Assembly (NCBI GenBank): GCA_021820645.1
Contig: JAKADJ010000165.1
Span: 1 to 5,840 of the forward strand
Direction: 5' to 3'
Source: Bacillota bacterium
GTDB taxonomy: Bacteria; Bacillota_E; Sulfobacillia; Sulfobacillales; Sulfobacillaceae
DNA length: 5,840 bases
Part shown: piece by piece, positions 5,698 to 5,840 of the stretch
How the letters are laid out: every line of letters begins with the position of its first letter
How positions within the stretch are numbered: position 1 is the first letter of the stretch
Notes under the pieces: generated by a model
Database searches by the model: none
What the model was told of the DNA's origin: nothing
What the model saw: the letters and a program-made list of their open reading frames with translations, nothing else
Program-made: the position numbers and the translations under genes

Positions 5698-5725
5698 ACT
5701 ACAGAAATTTCCCGATAAATGCCAA
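5698..5725 (-). promoter_or_regulatory. Weak candidate promoter of the cyclase gene
   Basis: On the minus strand TTGGCA (5725-5720) matches the -35 consensus in five of six positions and is followed after 16 bp by TGTAGT (5703-5698), which matches the -10 in four. The leader would be about 115 nt. The spacing is one base short and the -10 is poor. It is the best sigma-A-like pair I found between the gene start and the right edge. Confidence 0.25.
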
Positions 5726-5778
5726 TGCATGGCCTTTGCGACAGCATGGGCGACAAGACGTTAAGACCGTCGTTCTGC

Positions 5779-5800
5779 AGGTCAGATGACCTTGAAGGTC
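5779..5800. promoter_or_regulatory. Overlapping AGGTC inverted repeats (three half-sites)
   Basis: AGGTCA-GA-TGACCT (5779-5792) and GACCTT-G-AAGGTC (5788-5800) are both perfect inverted repeats and share the GACCT half-site, so three half-sites alternate in orientation within 22 bp. TGCAG (5776-5780) and CTGCA (5800-5804) form a further outer pair. The loops are too short for tight RNA stems, so a DNA-binding site seems more likely than an RNA switch. The element lies about 200 bp upstream of the cyclase start and about 20 bp before the terminator at the edge. Confidence 0.4.
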
Positions 5801-5818
5801 TGCATCACATCGAATACT

Positions 5819-5840
5819 GGTGTTTATCGAACACCTTTTT
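5819..5840 (+). terminator. Intrinsic terminator pointing right, no visible cognate gene
   Basis: GGTGTT (5819-5824) and AACACC (5830-5835) form a 6-bp stem around a TATCG loop, followed directly by TTTTT (5836-5840) at the window edge. This is a canonical Rho-independent terminator for plus-strand transcription. On the minus strand the stem is preceded, not followed, by the matching A-run, so it does not serve a leftward gene. No plus-strand gene lies within about 2 kb upstream apart from the doubtful frame at 4471-4638. Confidence 0.6.

Noticed and set aside
5550..5756. Minus-strand 68-codon frame just upstream of and overlapping the cyclase start
   Set aside because: There is no ribosome binding site before its ATG, no domain is visible, and it overlaps the cyclase start in a different frame. 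It is best explained as a chance frame in the leader.

Overview
The window has moderate GC content and well-formed AAGGAG-type ribosome binding sites. It reads like bacterial chromosome, most likely from a Gram-positive (Firmicutes) lineage. The first protein is a tandem peptidoglycan-binding-repeat protein of a kind I associate with thermophilic or acidophilic Firmicutes, with a Sulfobacillus-like host as a guess. The taxonomy is inferred from protein style only. No rRNA, tRNA, CRISPR array, transposase or phage gene was seen.

Layout from left to right. (1) Positions 1-1139, minus strand: the first 379 codons of a protein with three peptidoglycan-binding-like repeats and a further C-terminal region, running off the left edge. 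(2) Positions 1140-1563: a 424-bp intergenic region. It holds a possible ECF-type promoter for that gene, a perfect 9-3-9 inverted repeat with an overlapping third half-site, a 12-bp palindrome and a possible terminator for the next gene. (3) Positions 1564-2751, minus strand: a 12-helix major facilitator superfamily (MFS) transporter. (4) Positions 2752-2857: a compact divergent control region in which the two candidate promoters occupy the same ~30 bp on opposite strands. (5) Positions 2858-3742, plus strand: a LysR-type regulator. (6) Positions 3743 to about 4440: about 700 bp with no convincing gene, but with hairpins, an orphan Shine-Dalgarno sequence and scraps of reading frame. (7) Positions 4471-4638, plus strand: a doubtful 55-codon frame, possibly the end of a decayed gene. 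It converges on (8), positions 4631-5575, minus strand: a soluble GAF-GGDEF diguanylate cyclase with the catalytic signature but without the RxxD inhibitory site. (9) Positions 5576-5840: the upstream region of the cyclase, with a cluster of AGGTC inverted repeats and, at the very edge, a canonical intrinsic terminator pointing right with no visible gene to serve.

How the parts relate. The LysR regulator and the divergent MFS transporter are the usual regulator-plus-exporter pair, so the LysR protein probably controls the transporter in response to a small molecule that cannot be named from sequence. The cyclase and the cell-wall-binding protein appear to be independent units. I found no defence system, secondary-metabolite cluster or other clearly new multi-gene system. 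The most unusual signals are the two nested three-half-site palindromes (1244-1268 and 5779-5800), the overlapping face-to-face promoters, the orphan terminator and the possible gene remnant at 4343-4638.
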